Positions 12,831 through 24,465 of a stretch of 64,000 bases of DNA are shown in pieces (positions within the stretch are counted from its first letter, which is position 1; each line of letters starts with the position of its first letter). This DNA is from Tanypteryx hageni (taxonomy: Eukaryota > Arthropoda > Insecta > Odonata > Petaluridae). The stretch is from assembly GCA_028673005.1 (NCBI GenBank), contig CM054113.1:174451956-174515955 (forward strand), in the 5' to 3' direction. Under the pieces are notes generated by a model that worked only from the letters and a program-made list of their open reading frames with translations, had not been told where the DNA came from and searched no databases. Made by a program: the position numbers and the translations under genes.

Positions 12831-13959
12831 TTTGCAAAAGTAAGATCTAATACGTTTAATTTTATTTTTCTTTGTTTTTACACAAATTCCATATTTTGCA
12901 CTAACAATAAGTTCTTGCAGTACGTCTTCCTGACGTTGTTTGTTGCAGTAGCCTTTCATGTCTAGAGTTGGGGAGTATTTGCAGTCTCTGCTATTTTTTC
13001 AGTGACTGACGGGGAACTGTGACCGATAACAGGTATGCGCGGGAAGTAACAGGTATGGGAGTCACAGGTTCCGACACCGCGGGCTCAGTAGAACAGGAGA
13101 AGTCCCTAGTACAGGGGTCGGCAACCCGCGGCTCTTTGAGTAATGACCTGCGGCTCCCGACACCCACTCTCCCGCGACATTGACGGTCTCGATTGACAAG
13201 ATAGGTCACCAGCCGGTAAATTGCTACTTTGTAGTGAAATGCTTACTACGACGTTTCTATACTCTGTAAGCCACAGTCGGATAAAAACAATGTAGCACCA
13301 TATTTTTCACCGATAGTCGTCTTTTTTATATGACATGGTCAAATTTCGGGAGCTCAGGTTTGAACGTGCTTCAGGTTTCTTGATTGTGAGAGGCTCCTTT
13401 TCATTTTACACAGCCATTGCCAGTATGAAAGCTAACCGTGAACATCGCTCATTTGGATGTTAGTCTGTGAATAATCCTACAAGGAATTCTTGGAGTTATA
13501 TATATCTCTTCCTATTTTTTATTCTGCGTCCTTATTTTTCGTAAGTATTTCTGATACTATCGAGTTTTCTTGCTCCTTTTAATTTCCTTCTCTAGGAATA
13601 TATTTTAATATAATTTTAAATTTAATTTCTACTCAGACGAAGTACTTACTAGAATTTTAGATAGATTCTCAAAATATTTCTCTTCATTATAGATTTACAA
13701 CTTTTAAGCTTAAATTTAACGTATTTAGATTGTTTTAGGGCTAATTTAATTAAGTAAAATTTAAGTTATATTCTGGGATACCAATGTTTAAAAAAAAAGG
13801 AAAATAGAAGATGAGCACCGAGAGCTGCAAATACCTCTATGGATCTCTCTGGGATAAAATATTCCGGAGGTAAAATACATAGTCCCCCAATCGGATCTCC
13901 GGGTGGAGACTACCCTATGGGATGTACAGAGGAAATGTAACATTAATAAGAAGAAAGCA

Positions 13960-14720
13960 AGTAGTGAGAAATTAAGAATAGGCACATGGAATGTTAAGAC
14001 TATGAATTCAGGGGGTAAACTAGAGAACTTAAAAAGGGAGATGAGAAGGAATAATGTAAGTATAGTAGGTCTTAGTGAAGTTCCGTGGGAAGGAGAAGGC
14101 CAGATAAATTCGGACATTTAAGATTGTTTACTCAGGAGGAGTGAAAAAGGAAAGGGGAGTGGGGATTATAATGAGAAAAGAGATAGCTGAAAGAATTAGC
14201 AAGGTAGTGACAGCTAATGATAGATTAATAGCCATAAAACTTCAGATGGAGCCAGTGGAATGCTTATAATTCAAGTGTACATGCCAACAACTATTGCTGG
14301 TGACGACAAAGTAGATGAAATGTACGAAAAGATTACGGAGATATTGGAGGAGGAGGGAAAAGGAAGGATCACCACCATAGTAATGGGAAACGGGAAGTGT
14401 AGTTGGAGAGGGGCAGGAAGATAACATAGTGGGAAAATATGGACTAGGGAAGAGAAATTAAAGAGAGGAGAAACTTGTGGAATTTTTCCATAGAAAGGGA
14501 TTGATTGTAACAAATACATGGTTTAAGAACCGTCAGTGGAGACTACACATGGAGAAGTCCAGGAGACCAGAGACGATACCAGGTAGATTACATACTAGTC
14601 AATGAAAGATTTAGAAATAACATTAAAAATGTGAAAACACTACCAAGGGCAGATATCGATTCCGACCACACCCTTTTGGTGGCAAATACCCAATGTAGAC
14701 TGAAGAGCGTTATGACAAAC
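13960..14720 (+). pseudogene. RTE LINE endonuclease domain, broken
   Basis: The frame at 13903-14121 contains KLRIGTWNVKTMNSGGKLEN and VSIVGLSEVPWEGEG, the N-terminal endonuclease signature of RTE elements (also known from the RTE-derived exon of bovine BCNT/CFDP2). A frameshift near 14118 leads to GVGIIMRKEIAERISKVVTA and LIIQVYMPTT, and further shifts to VDYILVNERFRN. The catalytic-end motif ADIDSDHTLLVA sits at about 14645-14685. The intact protein nicks target DNA to prime reverse transcription. Frameshifts and an interrupted TWRSPGDQ-like segment rule out function. Confidence 0.8.
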
Positions 14721-16716
14721 CTAAGAGTTAGCAAGATATGGAACTTAGAGGAACTCCTTAAGAACAAGGAGGCTATCATGACTGAGCTGGAGGAAAAGTT
14801 GGTGGGGAGAGCTGATGAAAATAGGAACAATGTAGATGAGGAGTGGAGATACATCCATAGCAACATTAAAGATATTATGGAAAAGAAGGTAGGAAAGATA
14901 ACGGGTGAAAGAAACAAAAAACCCTGCGTCAAAGTACCCATATTGCAAAAATGGAAGAGTGGAGAAAGTCGAAGACCATAAACACTGAGGAAGACAAAGA
15001 AAGTACAAAGAGTTAAATAATGCTTTAAGAAGGGAAACAGATAAAGCCAGAGAACACTGGATAAATGAGAAATACGAGGAGATTGTCGAGTGTAAAAGAA
15101 TTTGTAGAACAAACCTCATGTTTAGCAAAGATAGGACGTAAAGGAATCACGAACAAAAGTGGTCAAATAGTCATGTAGTCAGACGATGTAAAGGTTGTCT
15201 GACAAGAATACATTGAGGTGCTGTTTGACAAAGAGGGTAAGCCAGAAAATATTGAATTAGATGAAAAAGAGGATGTAAAAAAGACCAGCTAGTACCAAGT
15301 ATTCTCGAGTTTGAAGTTAAAAGAGCGATTGATGACATGAAAAGAAGGAAGGCTGTTGGGAGTGATGACATACCAGTAGACGTTCTTAAGGTTTTGGGGT
15401 CGAAAGCAGTTAAGCAACTCATAAAATTCTTTAACCAAGTATATGATACTGGCATATGGCCTGAAGATTTTTTAGATGTTGTTATGGTACCACTGGAGAA
15501 AAAGTTGTAAGAATTACAGAATTATTAGTTTAATTTCTCATACAGCTAAAGTTCTAACCAGAATAATAAACAAAAGAATTGAAGGTAAAATAGAAAAGGA
15601 GCGGCAAGATAATCAGTTTTGATTCAGATGAGGAAGAGGGACAAGAGATGCTATAGGATGTATGAGGATGATGGTGGAAAGAGCACAAGAAGTCAATAAG
15701 GACATGCACTTTCGTTTCGTAGATTGGGAAAAAGCTTTAGACCGAGTGAAATGGGATGAAATGTTGGCTATTTTAAATAAAATAGGGATAAATTGGAAAG
15801 ATAAGAGATTGCTTAAAAGCCTTTACTTTGATCAAAAGATTAGAATCAGGGTTGAAGGAGAAGAAATAGAAAGTATTTCAAAAGGATGCGGAGTGATGCA
15901 GAGATGTTCTATTTTATAAGCGATATTTAATATTTACGCAGAAATAATAACAGAAGAAGCGTTGATGGGAGAGAAAGGATTTAAGATAGGTGAAAGTATT
16001 ACCACCATTAAATACGCAGATGATAAGAGATTAATAGCAGAAGACGAGAAAGAACTTCAGAGGATAACAGACAGACTAGTGGAGGTTGGCCAACAATATG
16101 GAATGAAGATCAATGCCGGAAAAATGAAAGTCATGGTGGTTTCAAAGGAACACAAAGAATTAAATGTAATGGTAATTGGCCAGAAATTGGAACAAGACAG
16201 TAATTTGTAATATCTTGGCAGTATCTTAGCGCAGGTTGGCAGTAGTACGCAGGACATCAAAAGTATGATTTCAATGGCAAAAGCAGCATTTAACGAGAAG
16301 AAGAAGCTTCTCACAAGCAAGAAAATAAATTTAAAAACAAGGAAGAAATTATCGAAATGCTACTACATATGGAGTATAGCTCTTTATGGCGCAGAGGCGG
16401 GAGTGGGAGAGAAAGGAGATAAAATATTTAGAAAGTTAAGAGATGTGGGTAAGGAGGAGGCTGATGAAAGTGGAATGGAAAGAGAGAAAGAGAAACAAAG
16501 AAGTATTAGATATATTTGGAGAGGAAAGGACCCTAATAAAATCAATATGGAATAGAAAAGCAAAGGACGATCTTAGAAGGCAAAATTGGCGGAAGAAGAG
16601 GAAGGGGGAGAAAAAGAATAGGAATTTTAGATAATTTAAAGCAGGAATATAGTACTTATAGAGGTATAAAAGAGGCTTCTGGGGAGAGAGAGAATTGGAG
16701 ACAGCGATTAAGCTGA
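14721..16716 (+). pseudogene. RTE LINE reverse transcriptase and C-terminal domain, broken
   Basis: A linker region is followed by readable RT motifs. These are KRRKAVGSDDIPVDVLK at about 15340-15392, motif A as FVDWEKALDRVKWDEM at about 15715, and the catalytic YADD at 16013-16024 followed by KINAGKMKVMV. Next come the downstream LGS, AKAAFNEKKKLLTSKK and YYIWSIALYGAEA segments at about 16215-16400. In-frame stops fall at about 15917 and 16208, and shifts at about 16400-16440 lead into the C-terminal WRRMLK/RRKA-type region. The open pieces are 15662-15919, 15962-16210 and 16265-16555. Catalytic residues survive but the enzyme cannot be translated whole. Long antisense frames here, for example 14588-15112, are shadows. 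Confidence 0.8.
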
Positions 16717-16796
16717 AACCTGTCTTCGGACCGAATCATAATAATGAGCAAGAGTAAATGTAAAGAAAGGCAAGAAATATACTTGATCCTTAGCAT

Positions 16797-16885
16797 GATC
16801 TGCGCTGTGCTTTACCATCATCAATATTAAACCAAGATTAGATCAGCTGATCATGAAGGTGCAGCAGCATCATGGAAGCCACTAA
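16797..16885 (+). pseudogene. Possible hAT transposase C-terminus remnant
   Basis: With one frameshift the segment reads DLRCAL, then INIKPRLDQLIMKVQQHHGSH and a stop (quoted in two frames). This resembles the end of many hAT-derived proteins, which finish with a pattern like LR.A...I.P.(I/L)..L(V/I)...Q..SH. It lies just inside a hAT-like right terminus. The match is short and from memory; it may be coincidental. Confidence 0.3.
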
Positions 16886-17282
16886 AGACGAGGGGCTTGC
16901 ATTTAAAATCAGCCGAGCATACAGTCATGTTTATATCTTTATTGATTTAAAGTAAATTAGTGCTTGCAGCTTTATTTGCTCTAAAAAAATTTGAAAACTT
17001 TCCTAAAATTTCAGTGAAGGAATGCCTTGAATCAATGGTCCCATTTAGTTTATTTTGCACCCATTTAAAAATTGAACTTTATACGGAAAAAATAAAATAG
17101 GAAGAAATTGAGCGATTGTGTTTATAAATTTTCTTTTGACGTTTTATTTAATATTATGCTAATAAATCTACGGAGATTTGCTGGGGTGCTGAGTAGGTAC
17201 CGGTACCATTTGGGACGCAAAGCGAATGTGATTTCAAATTTTGGGTCATAGACAAAAAAGTTTGGAAGCTACTGTTCTAGGA

Positions 17283-19125
17283 CATTCATTTTATTCAGAA
17301 ATTCATATAAAATAGGTTCAATTTTGAAAAAAATTCGTCAAATTGTTATTTTAATGTAACGATTAGGAAGTTGTTCAATTAATTCCTTATCGTTAGAGAA
17401 AGGGCTGACGCTTCTGGCAGCCAATCATATTCCGTACGGACATAATGAAAAACTCATACTTGCTCTATTATTGTATGATGAGATATTTTGTCTTCGGCCT
17501 AGCATCCAACAACTAGAGACATTAACAAACAAAATAAGCTCTTGCTAATACCAAAATTAAGCTGTAATGAGTCTGTTGATTTCGGCAACCCTTCTTAGAC
17601 GCCTTATTTAGCATTAATTTTCTGATAATAAAATCATTTTTTATTCGTGTGGGCGTGTTTATTCTCCGGGGGGTCTTAGTGATTAATTCCCTATAATTAA
17701 ATCCCTAAGTTGACCGATCTATAACTCTCCGACTGAATCACTTCCCTGGAGGCATACAACACCCCCGTTAATTAAGACTTTGGAACTACCGCCTTTTTTT
17801 GGAACTGATTCCTTCCCGGGCACAGGAAGGCTCCGATATCTTTCCCAAACAATTATCGCTTCTTGCACATTAGTTAGCTGTATATCGGCCGATCTAAAGA
17901 GGCTTTTTTCTGCCGAGACGCGAAATCTACATTCGAAGGAACGGCTGAAAGGGATGATGATGGATTAATTTTTAAAAAATAATCGCCATTTTTAAATCTC
18001 CCCTAACGTTGATTTTGGCAGAGCTGTGTGATTATTTTCAACTGCGATTCTTCATAATTTTTTGCATTTAAACCTAGTTTTGCGCGTAAAAGTCATTATA
18101 AGTAGGCTAGAGAACTCAGCTTTTATATGAATGAATTCATTGTCACCGAGAGAGTATGTCTTCACGAAGTGTCGAGGGAAAATCGCATATGGATTGGTAA
18201 ATGTTTAACGCTTGTTCCGAAAGGGAAATATGTTTATGTTTAACAACAGTTCTCTTTAACTAAATAAGGTGTAACGATGTGGAAATCCGTGTAAACGAAA
18301 GAATATTGAACTTCTTAAATTTATTTTTCTTTAGGTGGCTCTCTCTTCTTGTAAACCCCTCCTTCAAACCATTCTTTTTGTAATCTTTCTTGAATTTTCC
18401 TTTTTCCCATCCATTTTCCTTTTTACTTTCTCTTATGCCGCTTCAGCTTCATCTATTTTCGTCTCTTAAAAGTGTCCTTTCTATTGTCATTCTTCCATAC
18501 GCTCACCTTACTTTGAGTTGTTGAGTTCTGATGGCTGAAATCTAACTGGCAAACTGTCTCTCCCACCAATAGTCATAAAAATCCTAACAATTTTATGGAG
18601 AGAAGTTATTTGTCAATTCCATCATTTTATGTATATATTTGTATATATTACTCATTTTAGCTTAAATCACAGGTTTTTCGGTTATTATAAAATCGAAAAA
18701 GGTGATACCCAAACCTAGACATTGCATACATTTTCGTTTTACAGTTCATCTATTCGTTCCATTTAACCTGTGGCAAAAAATGATCCCATGACGCTTAAAA
18801 GACGAGGTTGTAGGAATAATCGAAGCACCAACGTATATAGGTAGGAACAACCGTGACGATAAGATACGAGAGATCGATTGTAGGACGGAGCGTTATCTAG
18901 GCTCGTTCTTTCCGAGGACAATACGAGATCACAATAGAAAATCTCAACCTGCGATTGGCAGGGTAGGTTATGGTGCATTGCACCCCCTGCCACCCACCAA
19001 TTAGGTGAATTGCAGAGTAACATGTAGATTTAGATTATTCTTTTCCGAGATTTAAATGATACACATGGAATCATTAAAATTAATAATTTTTAATGAGCTT
19101 CGCATCCGCAGTGATATTATCAGCT
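17283..19125. other. Gene-free stretch
   Basis: AT-rich unique sequence. Frames at 17780-17968 and 18763-19023 show no family features. No repeat boundaries are visible. Confidence 0.5.
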
Positions 19126-19133
19126 ACTGTTAC

Positions 19134-19439
19134 CAGGGCCGGCCCGAGGGAACGGGCGAGCCGGGCGGCTGCCCGTGGCGCCAAAGTCTTGGGGGCGCTA
19201 ACCCTATCATCTATACATGTATTACCTACTTACAAGTGAATAAATATTGGATGGCAATTTATATCGCGGAACAGGCTGGAATCTTGATGGAATTATTTTA
19301 TATTTTTCTTTATCAATAAGTTTTACAGAGCGATGAATAAATTAGCACGTACTTGGAAAATATCCCGAGAAACATTTATGGAGGTGAGCGCTGGAGTGCT
19401 GTCTCGCCCGGGGCGCTAGAATACCTCGGGCCGCCCCTG
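19134..19439 (+). mobile_element. hAT MITE 'GGCCGGCCCGAG' family, copy 1 (306 bp)
   Basis: It begins CAGGGCCGGCCCGAGG and ends CTCGGGCCGCCCCTG, giving inverted ends of about 16 bp. A perfect 8-bp TSD, ACTGTTAC, flanks it at 19126-19133 and 19440-19447. Inside the left end is a GC-rich potential hairpin (GGGCGAGCC / GGCTGCCCG), then an AT-rich centre. Copies 2 and 3 lie at 34883-35182 and 52790-52964. No coding capacity: it depends on a hAT transposase supplied elsewhere. Confidence 0.9.
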
Positions 19440-19447
19440 ACTGTTAC

Positions 19448-20425
19448 TATAAAAATATATATTTTAAGTAAAATGTAAGAGGTGATTCTCGCACGTGTGA
19501 ATAGATATCGTGATAGTTCTATGAGTATATTTTTAATATTTATTATTTGCGAATCAAAATATTGAAAAGTTTAAGGCGCCTTAACGATCAAAATTGGTTC
19601 GCTACCCAAAATTTAATGGGTGAAATCTGCCTATAAAATATAATATATTTTACGCATCTCACTCCATTTTAAACAACTTAATCATGCTACCATATGACAG
19701 CTTTCCTGTAGTTTTTTTAGGTAATGACCATCCAGATAACATCACAAATAGAATTTTAGTCCCCCATTAAAACGTTTTTTACACGAAAATTAGACCCCAA
19801 GATGCCCTTTGATGGTTGAATTCGTTCAATTATTGTAACTCGTCGCTTTATCCTCCTGAAAGTGGTAATTATAGCAATTATAAGGCCGAGCAAAAAAGAA
19901 AGACCAAGAATACTCGTCTCGTGCTTAGGATAATTGCGAATTTACGGAACGAGAATTTATATGTAAGTGTGTGGAAGGAACATTATGCATAGCAGTTGTT
20001 CGAGGATTCGTTTTTTACGAGAGTCATTCAAGTGATCATTGCACGATTCAGGTGCCAGTCTGTTTATGCTGCGACTAAGTCTAATTTTACTGCCGAACGT
20101 TCTTTCGGCATCGGGTCTCCTTGAAAACGACCGTTGATGTTGTTTTCTTTTGCTTCAACAACACGAGTCCGCTCTTGGTGACGCCCAAACTCAGAATTTT
20201 TATCGACGCGCTCGAGAAATCTTGTTTTTCGAGAATGAGTTTGACTTTTCAATTTTTTTAAAGGGTGATAACATTAATAGGCAGGAGAGGCAAACATCAA
20301 GGTGCATAATAAGGACCTTGGAAAAGGGGAGGTTGGCGTGTCTGATTCCGAATGCTAGGGTCGAATTCGAATCCTGCCGGGGGAATGATCGCTTGTGATA
20401 GTTTTATGCTACCATTGAAATGATC
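19448..20425. other. Gene-free stretch
   Basis: Unique DNA. A weak tRNA-like B box lies near 20369-20385. Frames at 20064-20252 and 20150-20398 overlap on opposite strands and look non-coding. Confidence 0.45.
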
Positions 20426-20433
20426 AACCAGAG

Positions 20434-20526
20434 CAACGTTTCTTAAACTTCAGTAATCTGAGGCAAATTTCCTTCCTGCGGGGACTTCCTGGACTACTGC
20501 TGGGGACCCAAGTTTAAAAAACGCTG
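20434..20526. mobile_element. Very short hAT MITE (93 bp)
   Basis: The left end reads CAACGTTTCTTAAACTT. The right end, complemented, reads CAGCGTTTTTTAAACTTGGG. Flanking octamers AACCAGAG (20426-20433) and AACTAGAG (20527-20534) agree at 7 of 8 positions. It sits exactly at the head of a dispersed-repeat copy, so it inserted into that repeat. Confidence 0.65.
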
Positions 20527-20650
20527 AACTAGAGAATTATCGAGCTCGTCTTATATGTTATGGCTATTGGAGATACCTGAGATACGTTCTTACTTTTTCA
20601 AATTTTGATAATAAAGTGCTGAATCTTGAATGTAAATATACTCATTCTAA
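20527..20650 (+). repeat. Dispersed repeat, copy 2 of 3 (internally shortened)
   Basis: It shares AACTAGAGAATTATCGAGCT at its head and TATTGGAGATACCTGAG further in with the copies at 9.6 and 30.5 kb, but the two motifs are much closer together here, implying an internal deletion. Its head was duplicated as the TSD of the neighbouring hAT MITE. Confidence 0.5.
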
Positions 20651-20726
20651 AAAGCCGTCAAATGGACTAGTTAAAATTACATATCATTATATATAGACGT
20701 TCCTTACAGAGGAGGATATAGCATAC

Positions 20727-21814
20727 TAGTAGAAGGTGCTTCTTGCATGCTGCAAGCATTTCATCTCACCTTGAAAAAACATTAATTTTTCAGAGAGATA
20801 TTTCATCATGGGAAATGTTTCTTTAATTCAAAAGATTTCCCCTAGGGTCCAAATTCCATTTTTTCCTTATGGAACATTAATGGAATAAACAATTGCTAAT
20901 TTTTGCAATTTTATGAGTATTATACGTTTTCCACATTGAGTTAATAATGCCACACATTTATGCCAAATTTTAAATTTGTAGCACGTTTAGAGGTGAAATA
21001 ACATTTATGTAATTGTTTAAATTTAAATAATTTTTAACGGCCGCAATAAGAATTTCATGGACACATTGAAATGTTTATTCGTATATAGGAGGATACTAAT
21101 GTTTAGGCACTTCCGGAAAAGCGGCAGACTCGAATTATTTTTTTTTGTCAATAGGATTATGTGCCAAACCGACTATAAAAAACGGAAATATTGAAAAAGT
21201 TCAACAATGCGGCCGCTAGAAATTCGCAATTGTTTAAACAAATTTTTAAGGTTTAGGTATTTTCGAATTAGCTACGGAGCTGAATTTTTTTTAGGTAGGA
21301 TTTATAAAAAAACGAAGTAGAGATTATAGAAATTTTGATATTTTAAATTGTTTGGCAGTTAAAAATTCTTAAAGTTTAAAAAAATACGTAAATGTTTTGA
21401 TACTAATGGGAGAGATAGAGAGCTAAAAATTTTAAGTTATTTAGAGATTCGTCTATACAAACAAATAAACATTTCAGTGTATCCATGAAATTGTTATTGC
21501 GGCCGTTAAAAATTAATTAATTTTAAACAATTTGATAAAGGTTATATCACTTCTAAATGTGCTACAAATTTAAAATTTGGCGGATATGTTTGGCATTATT
21601 AACCAAATGTGGAAAATTTATAATATTCTTAAAATTGCAAAAATTAGTGATTGTTTTACTCCGTTATTATTCATTAAGGAAAAAATGAAAATCGGTCCAG
21701 AGGAGAAATATTATGAATTAAAGAAATATTTCCCATGATGAAATATTTCTCTGAAAAATGAATTTATTTCAAGGTGAGATGAAATGCTTGCAGTATGCAA
21801 GCACCTTCTATTAG
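20727..21814. mobile_element. Foldback-type MITE with about 350-bp inverted arms
   Basis: The left arm (about 20727-21090) and right arm (about 21468-21814) are long, imperfect inverted copies. Outer ends are CTAGTAGAAGGTGC and the complement of its CTAATAGAAGG counterpart. Both arms carry AAGCATTTCATCTCACCTT, a CATGGGAAAT-containing segment, AAATTTAAAATTTG and a GCGGCCGTTAAAAATT/AATTTTTAACGGCCGC pair. The outer ends are bordered by TA (20725-20726 and 21815-21816), fitting a TA-targeting, Tc1/mariner-like mobiliser, though a 2-bp match alone is weak. The 370-bp loop has no coding frame but holds a third partial copy of the GCGGCCGCTAGAAATT motif near 21211. Confidence 0.7.
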
Positions 21815-21817
21815 TAT

Positions 21818-23300
21818 TAAATAAGATAAATATACTAAATAAATAAATGATTCTAAAATTACCCACGGTAAAAAGGGGTGACAACAAAAAACAATCGAAT
21901 TCCTCTATTATAGGTGTTGGGAAACTCGCAATGTAACATTATAGGCATGTTTATACCTCCCAAAACAAATATATCTTCCCTCGTATCATCACATACAGGC
22001 GACTAATATTGCTACAAGTCGCCACTGCTTTCCTATCTCGAGTGGAATTGTAATTATAAAAATAATAAATAGACAAAAAAGCTTCTTTTGTCCTTCTATC
22101 GAGCGTTTCGAATAGTTTTTCCATTGGTTTTAATCTCCTGAAAGGTCATTCTAAGCTCGGAGCCACACCAGAGTGCCACGTCGTAAAATGCCCCAGCATA
22201 TCTTTCACATGGTAATCGCTCGACCAATTAGCAAGTCAGAACGACTAGAGTTACGCTCCTCATCTTTTTGAGTGACCATCAAGATAATCGAGTGTGAAAT
22301 ACATGCGCGTCATCGGGCCATAGACGCCAGAAGTGGCATAATGGAAGATTACCTGAAAACTGATTATTTTTTCCGACGAAAAAAGTTTTAGAATAAGGTG
22401 CATTTCAAGAGTTTTGGAAACCCTTTCGCATCAAACCTTAGCGATAGTATCTTAAATTCAAACGAGACACTACCAAAGCGAAGGCAATAATTTTAATCTA
22501 TTTCCTATATTCCTAAAAATCCTCGTGATGTCCTCTAAATTCCGTTTTAAGTTACACTATTGATACTGTGGAGAACCAGGTTTAACCAAGAATAATCACG
22601 GGCAGACTATGATGATATTATACTGATGGGCCATGAAATAAAATCCTCGCCATTATTATTAAGAGATTGGAACGAAATGGACCTCATCTAAAGTCATCGT
22701 ATAATTTTTAATTAAAAATCCAAAGAAAACCATCAACTCTGCAGTGTGATGGAACCAAAAATTACTGAAGGGGTCAAGATCAAGCTGTAATATCTGGTTT
22801 TCTTTGAATAAACACGCCTATACTACAAGAAAGAAAAAAATTACGGGTGTTGCCATTAGTAACTCTCCCATCAGTGCAAAAACGCTCTGTACGATCGAGA
22901 TTCCTAAAACTTTTACATTTCAACATAGCTCAGGATTATATTTTTAAGAGGTTCATAACAGTATGATACCCAAAATAACCGCGTCTATTCACGCGGAATG
23001 TTAAAAAGGATATTTAATTTCCAATTTGGTGGAGGGATTAGAATGTCCGTCCTAAAGATAGATGATCGAGAGCATTTTTCCTCCTCTATTAACCCACGAG
23101 GCTGAAAGGATATTAGGTTCATAAGATCCTAAAAGCAACAGAGTAGAAGAGAAAAAAATTTTAAGGAGATAAACCTCAGAGAAAGGCGCGTTTTTTTGTA
23201 TAGGACAACGCATTCAGTTTTTTTATAAAAAAGTATACTGAATATACGTGATTTTTTTCGGCTAATGAACTGGTGAATGGAGCGAGGAGAAAATTATCTG
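21818..23300. other. Gene-free stretch
   Basis: AT-rich unique DNA with no reading frame or repeat that I can support. Confidence 0.5.
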
Positions 23301-23309
23301 TTAAATAAT

Positions 23310-24065
23310 CGAGCGAGATGAAAAGAGAGCGAGAGAGGAGTTGGATGGAGTTAAGGAAAGGAGGAGAGAGAGAAAGGTGGAAATTTTTGGGTAGGTGTGG
23401 GGAAGAGGGAAACGAGAGAGGGAAGAGAGAGAGAGAAGGTTATAAGGGGAGAGGAAGAAGGGAGAGAGGCGGAAGAGATGGGGGTGGGAGTAGGAGGGAA
23501 CGGAGGAGAGCAGGACCAAACACACGTGCAAGCACTTATTATTATTTTGGCGGTTGCGTCCTTGAGCTGGGCCAGGCCGTCAGGCCAGTTTTCGTGCGTC
23601 CCCTCGCAGGAAGAGAGATGGGAGGTCTAACCACCCCTCCTCTCTCCCTCCGCGATCCAACCTCCCTCCTACCCACTCCCCTTTCCCCACCGAGCCGTCC
23701 TTCCCCCCCCCCCCCCTCTTCCTTACCCAACCTTCCAATCCAAAAACCCTTTCTTATTTATTTTTTCCGAATTTTTCCTCATCCTTCAGCTTCCTCTATC
23801 CAAACCCGTACGCCTTCGCTCTTCTCTCTCCCTCTCACCTCTGCCCCCTCCTCCATGTCACCCACCCACCCCACTCACTCCTTGCATCACGAGCCTCTTT
23901 CTTCTTTTGCTCCCGCCCTCCCTCTTCCCTTCCGCCAACCCTCTCCAGCCCTTCAAATCTTCCAAGACCTTCCATACTCCTTTCCGCGCCCCAACCTTTT
24001 ACGCCCTCTAGCCCCCTAACTTTTCCTCTTCTCGAGTCGCGCAACCCACCATACACCCGAACCTC
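23310..24065. repeat. GA-rich block followed by CT-rich block
   Basis: On the plus strand 23310-23525 is strongly purine-rich, and 23610-24060 is strongly pyrimidine-rich, including a 15-base C run at 23703-23717. A balanced, GC-richer segment separates them (about 23525-23610). The arms are therefore loosely complementary. The frames here (up to 233 codons) are composition artefacts. Confidence 0.6.
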
Positions 24066-24465
24066 CCACCTCCTCTATTCTCCAGCGTTTTAAAAGTAAA
24101 AAAAAAACACTTCTCTCGTGTGGATGCACCAGAATCTACATAGGTATGTAATAATTTCTCCCCTCACCTCCCTCCTTTAAAACATTCAATTGTTCCTCTC
24201 GTTAAGCGCGCGTTCTTACGTATATTTTTTCTTAAAAAGCGCGTCACGGTCACGTGACTGCGCGTGGAGCGCTGATTCTTTTTGAGCGGGTCGATAAATA
24301 TTCATGTGCGTTTCCCGTCGCTTTTGGCTTTTAAAATAGTTGGAGGGGGAGGGAAGAAAAAGAAGCCCAAAAAACGCATAGTCGTCGAAACGAGGGAAAA
24401 AGGAGTTGAAGATTTTTTCCTATTCTTCTATTAGTGCTTTTCATCATTGCTAAAAAGAACTATTA
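24066..24465. other. CpG-bearing gene-free segment with a CACGTG site
   Basis: At 24237-24262 is a near-palindromic CpG-rich stretch centred on GGTCACGTGAC, containing the E-box CACGTG, followed by a CpG-rich patch to about 24320. This could be a basic helix-loop-helix binding site. There is no evidence for a nearby transcription start. Confidence 0.35.

Larger units (their letters stand above)
13795..16750 (+). mobile_element. RTE-clade (BovB-like) LINE, nearly full length, inactive
   Basis: The order is a short 5' leader, an endonuclease, a linker, a reverse transcriptase and a C-terminal domain, then a 3' end of short A/T-rich ATAATAATGA-type repeats at about 16737-16748, typical of RTE elements. 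At about 2.95 kb it is close to the usual 3.2-kb size of the clade. The reading frame moves through all three plus-strand frames, with several stops. A second, internally deleted copy of the same family lies on the minus strand at about 59470-60386. Confidence 0.8.
13112..17274. mobile_element. Probable hAT relic carrying a nested RTE LINE
   Basis: A hAT-like left end, CAGGGGTCGGCAACC, starts at 13112. A hAT-like right end, whose complement reads CAGTAGCTTCCAAACTTTTT, stops at 17274. The flanking octamers are CCCTAGTA and TTCTAGGA, identical at 5 of 8 positions, a weak match. Just inside the right end, 16797-16885 recalls the C-terminus of hAT transposases. The RTE LINE occupies most of the interior. 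I infer an old hAT element of which about 0.7 kb remains on the left and 0.5 kb on the right. The two ends could instead belong to different elements. Confidence 0.4.

Noticed and set aside
14588..15112. 174-codon minus-strand frame
   Set aside because: Antisense shadow of the RTE LINE linker/RT region.
20330..20395. tRNA-like segment
   Set aside because: Only a B-box-like GTCGAATTCGAATCC; no A box or stems.
23318..24019. 233-codon open frame
   Set aside because: Arg/Glu/Gly-rich then Pro/Ser-rich, switching exactly where the DNA switches from GA to CT.
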